Counted from the stretch's first letter, positions 1 to 19,008 are shown. The stretch: DNA of 64,000 nt from Oryzias latipes (GCF_002234675.1 NC_019866.2:22596802-22660801); one strand, 5' to 3'. Numbers and translations are program-made. The notes: generated by a model not told the origin, from the letters alone.

Positions 1-1631
1 GTTTCTGCAGAAAAGGTCAGAGAAGCACAACAGCTGCTGGAAAAACCTGCAAAGGAGCGAAAACAAGACGATAGAACAGACACTTTCAGCGTTTTAAGTG
101 CTCTGCAACATTCATTTTCAGCCTTAGGGTTGATGGTCCAAATCCCAAGAATTTCCTTAACCCCCCCTACTTCACTGATACTGATCATGGTTTTAGACTT
201 CAAGGCCTTTGGGGAAAAGGTTAAACATGATGACTAGCAGAACAGCTGTGGAGGAAAAGCAGGTCTTCCTGCTGTCCAGCTGCTCGTGTGGAAAAACATT
301 TCAAACTTTGGGGATAACGAAAATCTGTTTCAGCAGACTTTTAGGCCCAGCAGACACTCCTCAGAGCACGACCCCCCCCCCCCAATCCTTGGTGGCCGTG
401 CATCATCACCCCGGGAATTGTCTCCCTGCCATTTCCAATGGCGTCTGCGCTCCTGCAGAAAGTCCTGCAGCAGCAGCCCATCGTCTGCTCTGCTGTTATT
501 GCAGCGCTGTGTCTTTGTCAGACGCTTTTGCAAAATGGATGAGGCCGTTTTATTGGATGGGAAATCTTTCCAGCTGATTCACGGCTCACCCTGCTGGTTA
601 GATAGAAGCTCCAGTGAGTTTCCTCACAGCGTCTCAGACCAGAAGTCTGTGGAGGGATTGTCCTTGTAAAACAAAAGATTTTACTTTGGTAACAATGTCA
701 TTTTTCATGATTCTATATGATAGAACGACTGCGCCACCTGCTGTTGCAAGCATGTGCTCCCAGTCTGTAAAAAAAACTATTTTCTTCTTACTGTACACAC
801 CAAAGGTCCAGGTTCAGAGGTAACCTACCATTCCTAGGAGCTGACTTGTAAATAATGTTGGAGTTTTTGCCCCTTTTTGGGGTTTTTTTCTCAACGATTG
901 GATGATTTACATAAAGGAGCTGATTCAGCACCCTCTATAAGTTCAGTTTTGGCATAAATCTGCTTATTTGCTGCCTGTCCTGTGAGGTGTAATGCTCTGA
1001 AGTAGCAGCGTTCTGAATCAGCCAGTCGTTCATCAGTTTGACAGCTGCAGCAAGAGGCCAGCTCCTGGAAGCTGGCACCCCCGCCATGAGGGTTTTTTTC
1101 TTCTTCTCTCTACATAAAATGAGATTCAACCAAAACCCGAAAGTTTAACTAAAACATTCAATATGTTATGAAAAGGGTAAATCCAGGAGATTGTGGAGAT
1201 TTGGAGCCTGAGCTAAAGTTAGGCTCTGATTGAAACCATCTCCTGCCTGCACCAGCCGGTGGGGGGGGGTGGGGGGGGGGAGGGGGGCCCCGGTCGGAGC
1301 GCGCTGGAGGAGCTTTACCAAACATGGTCACATTGCAGAGGCTAAATGAATATTTCCTCCTGCTACTACAGCAGAGTCATGGCAAAGATTTGCTGCTGAA
1401 AATCACCACCTGCATGTTTGAGACATACTTCTCCTCTGTAACCCCCACCACCACAAAAAAAAACTCATTGTGTTTCTTTTAAAGGAGGAATTTGTGGAGA
1501 TTGTATTCCCCCCCCCCCCCCCCCCCCCCCAGACTCAGAAGAAACCAAAACATCAAGAAGGGGAAGCATGTCCCAGACTTTGCAGGAGCTGTGAACAGAG
1601 GCCTTTTTACAAGCTGCTGAAATCAAACCTT
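1..1631. other. Intergenic, no gene recognised
   Basis: No exon with a recognisable protein was found on either strand; the open frames are short and unlike known families. The visible structure is low-complexity: a G-rich run at about 1261-1288 (potential G-quadruplex on the + strand) and a run of about 23 C at 1508-1530. The stretch could belong to an intron or flank of a gene outside the window. Confidence 0.5.
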
Positions 1632-1664
1632 ACACTGTCTGGTGGGGTCAAGATAGCACAAGGG
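1632..1664. mobile_element. Right-end fragment of TTAA/CCCTTGTG (piggyBac-like) miniature element
   Basis: The sequence ends in GATAGCACAAGGG followed by TTAA at 1665-1668, identical to the right terminus of the fuller copies at 7729-7923 and 18151-18364. Only about 33 bp of the element survives here; the left part is missing. Confidence 0.6.
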
Positions 1665-2259
1665 TTAAAACCTGTCTGTGACGGATCTGTCAGGCAAAGG
1701 GGTGCGGGTCATTAAACATTATTCATTTGTCACCTTAAAATGATTTTTAAAAAATTTGACCTTTAATTACATTGAGTAGGATTTTTCTTTCTCTGACCAC
1801 CATAAAAACACATTTCTATTATTTTTCATTAAATCCATCAAAAACTATAATTCCCAGAGTCCCACCCCTTCACATTTGACATCACTGAAAATCCCCAAAT
1901 GTCCTCTAAAAGGAATTCATTAAGTATAATGCAACGTCTGGGAGATTTCCTAGTTTAGAAATGACCACTACGGAGGACAAATGTGCATTTCTGATTGTCA
2001 GGAGGACAGGGAAAGTACCAGCATGTTTTTTTGCTAAAGACGTATTAGTTGACTGCCAGACTGTGTGTCAGAAACCAAGCAAATGCAGAGTTTTGTTGAG
2101 CTTGGAAACGCACAGCAAATGAGCAACTGTCAAGCCCAGTGGTGGGAGAATGATGGTCCGGGACTGATTTGCCCGTTTAGCCCGTGGTTTTCACATTGGA
2201 GAAGCAGGGAGGGGCTTCTTTTTCTTTTTCTACTGTTTACTAGAGCATCCATGCCACCT

Positions 2260-2540
2260 ACAGTTGGAAGAGGCTTGGTGCAAAATGTCAAAGTGGTGAA
2301 AATCTTGGGAAACTTGCTCCAAGCTTTTTCTTTCACAGCTCTATTCTGACATATGAAAGACTTGGTGTCCCATAGTTCCATCTGGGCACTAACCGCAAAT
2401 ATTAATTCTTCCTTCATGATCTGTTCTCAAACGGATGGCACATCTGTGAATGAAAAGGGCCATCCATACATTACCGTCAAATCTGAGTCCCTGACTGGTC
2501 AAAGTTCAAGCTGGTTTAACTTTAAACGCACATTCAATGG
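2260..2540 (+). repeat. Dispersed repeat, family D, copy 1
   Basis: About 280 bp resembles 36856-37100: both start at ACAGTTGGAAGAGGCTTGGT, share an internal CAAATCTGAGTCCCTGA segment and end near CGCACRTTCAATGG. No coding capacity is apparent. It is probably a degraded non-autonomous element; its class is not determined. The surrounding 1669-3050 holds no recognised gene. Confidence 0.6.
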
Positions 2541-3059
2541 TTTTTTGTTTTTTAACTTGTCCTGTCCAACAGCTGGGCAATCAGATGAGAGCTGAAGGCC
2601 TCTTGTGTTGGACATATTTTACTTTAACAACAGGGGTTAAGAATCTTCTGACAAACCAGAGGTATGTCTGAATAAACCCCTTTTGTAATCGAGGCCAAAC
2701 TTTATTTATTTTAATAATATTTGAAAATCTTTTGTGTTGGACCGGACGGAAAAGGAAAGAGGGGAAGAAGAGAGAGGGATTATAGAGGGGGGTGGTAAAA
2801 CCATGAAGCTATACTCATTACAGTGAGGTTCAGGTGTAATACAGGTCTATAAAGGCGGGGCCTGTCCACACACACCCAAATGTTATAAACATACCTATTG
2901 GCTCCAAAAATATTCCCATGTCAACTTGTACACGATAAAAAAAAATGTTCACACACGCATATCTATGCATTTAAACCAACTAGTGTGAAATATTTCATTC
3001 AATCACGCAAACTATTAGTGCAAAGGTGAGCTAACACCTGTGCTCCAGTGAGTTTATGT

Positions 3060-3590
3060 TCTTCTAAAATGAATGGTGGAATGTAAAAAGGAGGAGGGAG
3101 AGTGCCCAGCCATCCCAATACCAAGACCCCCGCTGCAGCAGCTAGAACCCCCCAACACCCGCAAGGCAGCAGATCGGGAACAGCCGCCCCCCGAACGATC
3201 ACATCCGCCACCCAGGCCTGGGCCAGCAGGACCGCCACCGGGGCCCCCAGAGCCAGAGAGCAGGAAGGCATGGGGGGACAGAGTGTGCAGCTCCAGCCCA
3301 ACCAGGAGAGCAGCCCCCCCGCCACGCCGGGAGGGCCCGACGCGGGACCCGCCCCAGAAGAGCGCCCACAGCCCCAGACGAGCACCCCACCACCACCCAG
3401 GAGTTCTGGGCATCCCCCCACCCCAACCCCAGGTACGAGCCAGGACCCCCCAAGGGAGACCCGCCCCACGCTCCAAGCACCCACCCACCCGGCCCGCGGT
3501 TGGTCCAGGAGAGAGCAAGGCAGGGGCCAGTTGCCCACGCCCAGGAGGAGGGCACCCAGGAAAAGAGGGGGTCCACAAGAAATGTTGTAA
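3060..3590. repeat. GC-rich low-complexity segment
   Basis: Strongly C-rich on the + strand (proline/arginine-rich if translated), with overlapping open frames on both strands and in several phases, as expected from biased composition rather than selection. It lies directly upstream of a LINE reverse-transcriptase remnant in the same orientation, so it may be the 5' part of that retroelement. No protein domain is visible, and it should not be annotated as a gene. Confidence 0.5.
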
Positions 3591-4135
3591 ACATGGCCCG
3601 ACCAGGCTCAGCCACAGTTGGAATTTTGGCGAGGCCCAGTGCATCAATGTTTTAGATACTATATTTAGCGAGACATGGACCACATACGTGAGACGAGCGG
3701 AGACTGAATGCTTTCCATCTACAAGGTCTGTGCCGAGCCTGGGCATAACCTGGCAAGACAAAGTCTCCAACATTGAAGTTCTGACTCGAGCACGTACACC
3801 ATGCTCCGACAATGTCGCCTGCGTTGGCTTGGCCATGTACGCTGCATGGAGGACGGAATCGCAAAGGACATCCTCTACGGGGAACTGGCACCTGGGAAGA
3901 GAACCACAGGGCGGGACATGACAGCCATCGACACAAAAACGCAGTCCTGGGAAGACCTCGCAGCAGACCGCCTAAAGTGGAGGGGCACCCTGACCACCCA
4001 GCTCAAGTCAGGCGAAGCGAACACGATGCACACAGCTGCAACTTCTGCGACAAAGAAAGCCTGTCCCGGATTGGCCTTTTCAACCACCAGCAACGCTGTC
4101 CCAGACAATCCGACATGAACCAGGACGAGAGATAG
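3590..4135 (+). pseudogene. Non-LTR retrotransposon (LINE) reverse-transcriptase C-terminus, frameshifted
   Basis: Translation gives the C-terminal part of a LINE ORF2 in three successive frames: a segment with SETWTTY and ITWQDKVSN (about 3660-3790), then LRWLGHVRCMEDG through the EDLAADRLKWRGTL block (about 3800-4005), then a C2H2-like finger with CNFCDKESLSRIGLFNHQQRC (about 4035-4115). The order and the final finger are typical of fish LINE ORF2 C-termini. At least two frameshifts are needed, so it is dead. The catalytic reverse-transcriptase core lies further upstream in such proteins and is not seen here. Confidence 0.75.
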
Positions 4136-4189
4136 GATACATCATCCATGGTCAACACTGCCCGGCGGAGGCCAAGAGCCTGAGAATTG

Positions 4190-4335
4190 TCGTAGAAACT
4201 TGTGTTGCTACGCATGAATCCAAGAGTTTTGAATACAAAAGCCCCGAAACATGCGTTTAGATGGATGTTTCATTGGAAGCGGCCACTTGAACGTGCGTTG
4301 CTGAGGGCGATTTGAACGTAGCTTCAGAAAAAATA
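4190..4335 (+). repeat. Dispersed repeat, family D, 3' part
   Basis: About 140 bp with TGCTACGCATGAATCCA and CATTGGAAGCGGCCACTTG resembles 37590-37700, which forms the right half of the family D copy at 36.8-37.7 kb. Here it stands alone downstream of the LINE remnant. Confidence 0.5.
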
Positions 4336-7300
4336 AGTTAAGGAAATAAAACCAAGGCTATAGAGGGAAAATCCCTGCTTCTTTATCTGGTTTTCTGCAT
4401 CAAACCTAAAGGGGATTCTGTCTTAGGACGGTATGCTGCACTTACATCCAGACTTTGATGAATGACTTAATACCTCCAAATGCACTGCCTCTTCCACTGT
4501 ATTTGTATGGTTAGAATTCAGACACCATGAACTCAACCCACCGTGCATCTCAGGAGTTGTGCTGGATTGTGAGGCCTTCTACCATAAATAGCCAGAGTCG
4601 GAGCGCACACTGGAGAGTGGCTGTTGGGTGGAGGGACAGACGGCAAGAAATGCCCTCCTGCGTTTGTTTAGCCACACAAATCTCCTCCTCTGCCTGCGAG
4701 CTGGAGTCCTTAAATTCCCAGAGAAGACGGACCGCACACTTTACAGTTTTAGGTTCAAACTTTAGTGCACTGGCCTGTGTGTCAGACGCACACGCAGTCA
4801 ATGCAAACGGTGAAGTCCACCCTCACGGTAAACATCTGACTGCCCTCTGTTATTTTTAGTGTGAGGGATTCCTCCTTCACAAGACATCACCTCCAGCGCC
4901 GCTCTGCTCGGCTCGGGCTCTTCCTTTCTCCCATAATGCCCAAATAAAGAGTCCGAATTCCACGTGCGTGCCTCTTCTTCTCCCTCTGAGATGTTTATAA
5001 GACCCTTCTGGTTTGCGTGTCTCTCGAGTCTGGAACGTGTGAGACAGAGGGAATGTGGCTGTGCGTGCTCCCAGAGAAGCTTTAAATCACTGATTGTAAT
5101 TTTATGACATTAAAAGCTTCAAACTCAGCTTTTCTACTCTAATTCAGGGAAAAAGTTGACCACGAGAGCCAAATTAGGGTTTAGGGATTTTCATTTTATC
5201 CGTCTAATCCACAAACCTGGAATTATACACGGATTTGAGATCATGACACCTCTTCTCTGTTAGCTCAAACTGCATTCAGATTTACTGATGGAACATAAAA
5301 TATGTAGATTTTTAGCTGAAAAAGCCTCCAGTTGTTGAATTTGAAGTTGAATTGTTGCCCTGAAATAAAAAAAATTTAAAAAAAACTGTTTGTCAGGCTT
5401 CACTCACACTGCTCAGATTGCTGAGTGGAAATGCTGTTGATCTCTTTCATTCACTAAATTTCACAAACAATGTGGTCGCGGATCAGTGTTTCTAAGCCAG
5501 TCAGTCTGTTATATTTTTGTCTCTAACAGGGGTCTGCAACCTGCTCCTCCAGAACCATAAGTACTTATTTGAGTCCCAACATTTTGGCTCTCTGGTTAAA
5601 AAGAAAAATGAAAACGTTTTTAATTTTAAAAAGTATCTGTAGAGTAATAAAAGACAGATGGAGTACAGTAAGTTAACTTAAACTTAGTTCAACTCATTCA
5701 CAAAAAGTTGAAGGACAGCATCACACACTAAACAAAGTCACTTTGACAGATTTCTGTACGCAAAACAATCATTTTTATACTCAACCAGAATTAAAACACA
5801 CCAGATTTTAAGGCATATTTTATATTTTTGAACAAATTCGAGAATTTTAAATGCACCTTATGGTTAAAAAGACCACAGAAAGGTTTAATTTTAATTTATT
5901 AGATTCACACATTTCTGGCGGAGCTGCACCACAAACTGTTAAATTATGTGTTTTTAAACACTACAATACTACATTGACTGCATTAAGATATGTGACACTG
6001 GGTGTCTTATTTTGAAAGAAAGTCATGTTGAACCTCTGTCAAAAGTTATAAACTCGTTTGTATTTTAAATAAATAATACTGTTTTCTCTTCATGTTATGA
6101 TTTGTTTGGGAACAATTACATAAATACAAATGAGTGTCTCTTTTTCTAAAAGGTAAAAACTGATTTTACAGATCCTGTTGGGTTGCTGTCAGTGACTAAT
6201 CGACCCGAAGTGTTGAAGGTTGCGGAATCCTGAACTTTTTTGTGTGTTTTTTTTTCATCTGGTGTGTACTGCCTTCAATTCTACGACAGTTTCAGGGCCA
6301 GTTTACACACAATATGTTTTTAATTATGACTTTTAAGTCTTAACTTTACGAGAAAAAAGTCATAACTGTTCAAATTACGAGAACAAAGGCGTAAATTTAT
6401 GTCTTCAAAACACGTACGTTTATGGGAATAAGGTCATAAATTAACGAAAAATACACCAAATTGTCTGTTTGACGGAGCCTTGCTTGAAGATGAAAGATGT
6501 GGAGCGTTTGGTGAAGCTTTATTTCCAGACAGGTTTTAAAAACAAAGAAATTCAGAACCTTTTGTCAAAATCAGATTTTTGTGAGTGTAGCCGTCTTTTC
6601 ATATGTTAAATAAGGAGCTCAGAGACATGGGTAAAGAGGACCGTCACTTTATTCTACCTTTTCATTCACATTCCCAGAAGTCCATTTGTCCCCTTACGTC
6701 GTGTGACTGTGATGCGCACAAGAAACACTAAAGGGGAAGTAAAAAAACAGTGTTACATGGTCCCCTGCTCCAGATGAAACGTCTCGTTTCAACAGAAACA
6801 ACAAAGATGAATGGAAATAGTCAGTTATATTAGAATACGAATGTTGAAAATGCCAAAAAGTGCTCCTCCTCAGACGGAAGCGTCACACAGACCTGGAGAT
6901 TTTGTCTTTGGTGGAGGACGTCTGCGGCCTCTGCTGTCCCGTGCAGAAACCTCACAGGGCTTCAGGCTCTGCAGAAATCGGGCACCAACATGCGTCTGTG
7001 CCTCCAATGGGTTCTGCAACACCTCTTCAAAAAATAGACGGAGCGCAACAAGTACTGACAATCACAGCAGGTTATGCAAATTATGGCGGAAACAAAAAGA
7101 AATGATCTTACATCTGTATTTAGAAAGATCTTTAAAGAATTCTGGGAAAACAGTTGCAGTTTGTTTGCTTCTGGTCTCTGTGTCACCTCACAGACAGTTT
7201 TATAATCCTGAACAACAATAACATAAATAAAATCAAAAACATTTTGAAATCATGCTTTGGTGTGACAAAAATATTCCACAATCTAATTTCCTGGATTTCT

Positions 7301-7728
7301 GTTTCATGTTGGAAGTTTATTTATAACATTGTCTCACATTCTTTACACTAACGTAATGCTGGAGACTGAATCCACAGTGATGCCACGTGCAGCGACTCTG
7401 AGGACGGATGTTTTGTTCGGCAAATTTCTAAGAATTAACCTAAAGAAACTGAGAATTTTCCCAGAGCTTTTCTAAAACGGTTTCTTTCTTTTTTTTTTTT
7501 TTAGAAAGTTACATCGTTTTGTGAGCTAAATTTTTGAAAAGATGGGCAAAAAAATGAAGAATTTCATTTTCTGGACACACAGACACGCCCACACTGAATC
7601 AAAAGTATACTCGGTTCCACTCTAATCCAAATGATTTGGGTCAATGGGAATTTTCAGTTCAGGTTCAAGTAGCGCTCGTCTAATCCAGTGTTTATACACT
7701 CAAAAAAAAAATTTTATGGTATGTTTAA
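4336..7728. other. Intergenic; no gene recognised
   Basis: About 3.4 kb of AT-rich DNA without a convincing exon. Two minor structures can be seen. At 6325-6445 there are several degenerate units of about 22-25 bp around TTACGAGAA...GTCATAA, resembling a decayed minisatellite. At 6488-6585 a short frame with KLYFQTGFKNKEI resembles the helix-turn-helix start of a fish integrase/transposase-like protein, but it is far too short to assign. Confidence 0.45.
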
Positions 7729-7923
7729 CCTTTGTGCTATCTTAGATGACCCCACCCTTACATTGACGTGTTCTCCCTACCATGACAAAGGTGGAAAGAT
7801 TTCATGTAATCCATGGACACCAGTGAAGATCACAAATCATTGAAGAAAAAAGGTTCAGCGCACTGTCTAGTGGGTCTAGATGACCCAACTCCCAACGTTA
7901 AAGTGCCTAGGATAGCACAAGGG
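7729..7923 (+). mobile_element. piggyBac-like miniature element (MITE), complete copy
   Basis: A 195-bp element is bounded on both sides by TTAA (7725-7728 and 7924-7927), with inverted ends CCTTTGTGCTATC and GATAGCACAAGGG. TTAA target duplications with CCC...GGG termini are the signature of piggyBac-superfamily transposition. There is no coding capacity, so movement would need a transposase encoded elsewhere. The interior contains the palindrome-like TGGGTCTAGATGACCC and a conserved segment around TCACAAATCATTGAAG that recurs in the other copies. Confidence 0.85.
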
Positions 7924-7929
7924 TTAACA

Positions 7930-8224
7930 GGGGCTGCACAGTGTGGGGCAGTGGTTAGCACGCTCACCAGGTTCAAGTCCCAGCAGGGATCTTTCTATGT
8001 GGAGTTTGCATGTTCTTCCAGTGCATGCTTGGTTTCTCTCCAGGCACTCTGGCTTCCTCCTACAGTCCATAGGTTGACTGGTTACTCCAAGCGTCCCTAG
8101 GTGTGAGTGATTGTGTGCCCTGTGACCAGGGTGTCCCATGAATTCACCCCACAGTAACCAGAATGGCTCCATCCACCACGTGACCACAAATGGGATGAAG
8201 CAGGTTTGGAACGTGGGTAGATGG
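7930..8224 (+). mobile_element. tRNA-derived SINE, degraded copy
   Basis: Related to the SINEs at 16804, 37131 and 59061: it keeps an A-box-like GGGCAGTGGTTAGC and the B box GGTTCAAGTCCC of an RNA polymerase III promoter, then the shared body (GGAGTTTGCATGTTCT). Several internal deletions and a poorly preserved 3' tail indicate an old insertion. It sits between two copies of the piggyBac-like element. Confidence 0.7.
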
Positions 8225-8232
8225 ATATTTTA

Positions 8233-8409
8233 TCCCTTAAGCTGTCTTGTGGGTCTAGATGACCCCATCTAGACCCACAGACAGTGCGCTGAACCTTTTT
8301 TCTTCAATGATTTGTGATCTTCACTGGTGCTCATGAAATCCTCTCCTTGTCATGGTAACACGTCAATGTAAAGGTGGGGTCATCTGGACCCCACAAGATA
8401 GCACAAGGG
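8233..8409 (-). mobile_element. piggyBac-like miniature element, second copy, inverted
   Basis: About 177 bp carrying the same interior as the copy at 7729 but in reverse orientation. The right end GATAGCACAAGGG is intact and followed by TCAA, a decayed TTAA. The left terminus is damaged. The following 8410-9120 has no recognised gene. Confidence 0.75.
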
Positions 8410-9118
8410 TCAAAGGAACCCGATAACTGAAAGTGCACAGAATTCAGAGAATTACTCAGCTCCATGTGTGGCTGCAGGGTGACAGTGAACCTCCAGGAAT
8501 CCTTTTGTGTGTGCCCCCCACCACTGCTGCCAGCTTGTGCTGTGAAAGCCCCCCTTTTCATCCAACAACAAGATTTCCACGATTGACTCCTATGGCATTC
8601 TGGGCCTGACACACAAAAAAACTATGAAATGAAAGTGTGAGGGATGAATCACGCTGCCCCCTGAGCCACCCCCGAGTCCCCAAACCCCCTGAATCTGCTG
8701 CATGCCTTTCCTTGTCATCAGCCTGGCCGGGGAGGGGGGAAGGAACAGCACAGTGGGGTAAAAAAGGAAAACCACCTCATGGTGATGACATCAGCCATCC
8801 TACAGTAGCTTTTAGGCTCTAATCAGACTTTACTTTTTGGAAACGCCAGAAAACTAAGTGAAGTGATACAGGATACAGAGCTAAATAAAAAATAAATAAT
8901 TTTATTGACAATCATTTTTTTCAGCTTTTAAATTTTTAGTTTTTTTTAAACATTTTTTTTAATGTTTTTCCACACAAACTGTAAATGTCAGGATAGCAGT
9001 AAGTAATTTGTCTTTTATTTTTAATATCATGTGTTCCTGTGTAGATGGTCTCACTGAGTCCAGGTCTGCTGGAGGATTTTTTTATTTTGTAGGAAGGATT
9101 TATTTAGTTAAAAGGCTC

Positions 9119-9123
<5 letters not shown>

Positions 9124-9159
<36 letters not shown>
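9124..9159. repeat. (TA)n microsatellite
   Basis: About 18 uninterrupted TA units directly before the family B element. Confidence 0.95.
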
Positions 9160-9161
<2 letters not shown>

Positions 9162-9862
9162 CTTAAAATCTCACTCCAATCATCTTTTGATTTATTTTAA
9201 ACACGTTCCTTATGGTCTTTTAATTACAGTGGTGCTGGGACTTGTGTGTTTTTCTAGGACATTGTTTCTGCAGAGCGGCAGCAGTTTATAAGAACTTCAC
9301 CTCCTTTCCAAAAGCAATAACAGTCCTCAATTCCCAAATGCACAGATAAAATCCATATTCCTGTTTACTTCTCTGTCCACAGTGTCAAAACTCTTACCCC
9401 ATTACCACCTCTTGCACTTTTGACATGTTTACACACAGTTTGCGTACGCAATTGTGCAGAATTATTTCAGCACTCTTCATTACAGTTTACAGTTTATATT
9501 GCACTCTTGTATATACTGTTTGTTTGTTTGATTTGATTGTATTACGATGTTTCTTATTATTTTCCCTTCGTGCTGTTCTTGCTCTGATGGCAATGCTAAA
9601 ATCTCATTGTACTATGCACAATGACAATAAAGTCAATCTAAATCTAAATCTAATCTAAATCTTATTCAGGAGGGGGTGGGACCGTTGGCGCGGGCCAACC
9701 CCCTCCCCGTTGCTGAGAGCTCTCTTGGGTTTTTTCTGCTCCCAATTCACAACGATTTGAAGAAAAAAAACAATAACTCAGAAATACAATTTAATCTTTA
9801 TTTTCTTCATGTGTGTCTCCAATCATCAGAAGAATGCCACAGAAACACCATCTGAGTGGGTT
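9160..9862 (+). mobile_element. Family B repeat, copy 1, with nested retroposon
   Basis: The left end resembles AAAGTCCCACTCCGATCATC, and the right part ends around CATCTGAGTGGGTTTTCAT, matching other copies (18432, 35062, 55134). The middle is interrupted at about 9303-9666 by unrelated DNA that ends in CAATGACAATAAAGTC followed by TCTAAA-type repeats, a typical LINE/SINE 3' tail. The copy therefore served as a target for a later retroposition. Confidence 0.65.
9303..9666 (+). mobile_element. Retroposon 3' end nested in family B copy
   Basis: The insert ends with ATGACAATAAAGTC and several TCTAAA/TCTAAT units, the tandem 3' tail seen on fish LINEs and their SINE partners. Boundaries come from the loss and return of family B homology. 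No open reading frame of note; a 5'-truncated insertion is the simplest reading. Confidence 0.55.
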
Positions 9863-10079
9863 TTCATGGAGTTATCATTTTTCTGCAGGTGCAATTGTTT
9901 TGGTCTCACAAACATTTTCTGCTCAGCATTCCAACAAAACAAGGGATAGAAGTTATGAAAAAGATTTAAAGAGACTTATTAAAGTCGATGATTTATAAGT
10001 TTATTGTATTTATTTCCATATAAAATGAACCAATTCTGTGAAACACATTTAAATAGAACTGTTTCAGTTCGTACTTTTA

Positions 10080-10465
10080 CCATAATTGGAATAAATCTGC
10101 TTAATATCCGTTGACAGAACCGTAACACGTGAACGTCACGATGACACGACCGCAACAATCGGCACCTCTCTCGCGCACGCGCACTCGGAAAAAGTGACAC
10201 CGCTTGCTCAGTCATGCCCGAGCGATGACATCACTCGGCCGCGCGCGCGCCCGAGCAGACTGCGCCGTGATTGGACGGCGGCCCCGACCAACCGGCGGGC
10301 GCCGACATGGCGAGGGTTTAAAACGACCCAGAAAGATTCCCGCACTGTCCGTCGGAGAGGGTCAGCCGCGGGTCCGAGCGCATGAAGCAGTGACAGCCGG
10401 CGGTTTCCGCGGACTTCCGGTCAGGTTTCCCGCTTTTAGGGAGAGAGACACCCAGAAAGGGAAGC
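10080..10465 (+). promoter_or_regulatory. cnn1: cnn1 promoter/5' region with CArG box
   Basis: The 385 bp before the cnn1 ATG change from AT-rich to CpG-rich (about 10130-10465), with an inverted CCAAT (GATTGG near 10270) and GC-rich stretches. At 10080-10089 lies CCATAATTGG, an exact CArG box (CC, six A/T, GG), the binding site of serum response factor. Calponin 1 is known as an SRF/myocardin target in smooth muscle, so the motif fits the gene, but its use here is an inference. Confidence 0.6.
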
Positions 10466-17647
<7,182 letters not shown>

Positions 17648-18150
17648 AAAGCAGCATCAAAGCAAACCTCTAGACGGATATTTAATTCAAACCAACGTCA
17701 CGATAAAGTTCATTCCCTGTTTAATACGTTTTTCTTACTGTCCTTTTTGGGGGCAAACTGCAAAAACGAAAATAATTACATGTTTATTTTGGAGGTTGTT
17801 ACATCTAGAGGATCCTTCTCTACATTTTCTATTTATAGTTCTTGTTTTTTCTACCTGAGATTTGGGGCCTTCGTAACCTCACAGTTTTAGCCCTCCACGT
17901 CCATTTGAACATCGATGAAGAGCATCTGCCCACTGTCCTGTCGGTGCTATGAACTTTGGCCCAACTGGAGCAGAGTCGACACGGAAGTTCCCGGTCCACG
18001 ATGGACGGAAAGGACAAAAGCGGATGCTGTGGTTGATTGCTATGGTTGTCTAGTTTTAGCTTAGTTCACTGCTTTGATTAAGAAGCATGCGTAGTTGTAG
18101 CGGTACCCTGTTTGAAGAAGGTTAAACCTGTTTTCTCCTTCCATGCGCAA

Positions 18151-18364
18151 CCCTTGTGCTATCCTAGGCACTTTGACATTGGGAGTTGGGTCATCTGGAC
18201 CCACTAGACAGTGTGCTCAACCTTTTTTCTTCAATGATTTGTGATCTTCACTGGTGTCCATGGATTCCATAAAATCTTTTCACCTTTATCCACCGTTGTC
18301 ATGGTAGGGAGAACACGTCAATGTAAGGATCGGGTCATCTGGACCCCATAGGAAAGCACAAGGG
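18151..18364 (-). mobile_element. piggyBac-like miniature element, copy 3
   Basis: Starts CCCTTGTGCTATC, ends AAAGCACAAGGG and is followed by TTAA (18365-18368); the left target reads GCAA, presumably decayed. The interior matches the inverted orientation of the 7729 copy. It lies in the inferred cnn1 3' UTR. Confidence 0.8.
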
Positions 18365-18431
18365 TTAAGAAAACTAGAGCTTTGCTCCTCTTGCACTTGA
18401 ACTGACTGGTGGAACAAAAGTAGATCAACTC

Positions 18432-19008
18432 AAAGTCCCACTCCGATCATCTTTTGATCGATTTTCAAAGCATTCCCAGTGGTCTTGTGCCATCTTGTGG
18501 TGGGGTCATCTGGACCCCACAAGATAGCACAAGGTTAATTATGTTTTTAGCTAAAATCAAAATACCTGTGTCGTTTTCTAGGACATAGTTTCTGCAGAGC
18601 GGCAGGGGCTCATTAGAAATTCACCTCTTGGCGTGGAGCAAACCCGTCCCCCCTTCCCCCGCCTTGTTGCTGAGAGCTCTCTGTTTTCACGCTGTCCTGC
18701 TAGCTCCTCACATCCTCAACCTGAACTTAAGCGGTGCAATAAAAACAGGCGAGCGACGTCGGAGGTATCCAGCCGATCAGTTTAGATCCCGATTCCAGCT
18801 AAACTAAGACGGTCATGGATCTATTTGTCAGCAGGTGGATGCATCGGAATGGGGCGGAGCAGGAAGTTTGTGGCCCCGCCTGGTGTATTTTCCACATCAC
18901 AATCTTTTTTTGTTTTGTTTTCCCTCCTTTGAATAAAACAATACTTAGAACTGCAAATATTTAAGCTTAATTGAATTAAAAACACCATTTTCATCGGAGT
19001 GGGTCTTT
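18432..19008 (+). mobile_element. Family B repeat, near full-length copy
   Basis: 577 bp bounded by AAAGTCCCACTCCGAT on the left and ATCGGAGTGGGTCTTT on the right, an imperfect inverted repeat of about 16 bp. Internal landmarks shared with other copies: TTTCTGCAGAGCGGCAG, CCTTGTTGCTGAGAGCTCTC, and AATGGGGCGGAGCAGGAAG. At about 18740-18830 it carries a decayed version (two stops) of a peptide frame conserved in three other copies. A tiny piggyBac-like palindrome is inserted at 18484-18535. Confidence 0.75.
18484..18535. mobile_element. Minimal palindromic derivative of the piggyBac-like element
   Basis: About 52 bp consisting only of the two element ends back to back (TTGTGCCATCTTGTGG ... CCACAAGATAGCACAAG) around GGGGTCATCTGGACCCC, then TTAA (18534-18537). 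It interrupts family B sequence that in other copies reads continuously from GTGGTCTT into TTAATTAT. It would fold into a near-perfect hairpin. Confidence 0.65.

Noticed and set aside
3054-3921. Long overlapping open frames on both strands (up to about 280 codons)
   Set aside because: They coincide with a strongly C-rich block, are open in several phases at once, are proline/arginine-rich and have no domain. The right part is explained by a LINE remnant.
6488-6590. Integrase/transposase-like helix-turn-helix gene
   Set aside because: Only about 30 residues resemble the family and no continuation was found, so it is mentioned as a possible relic only.
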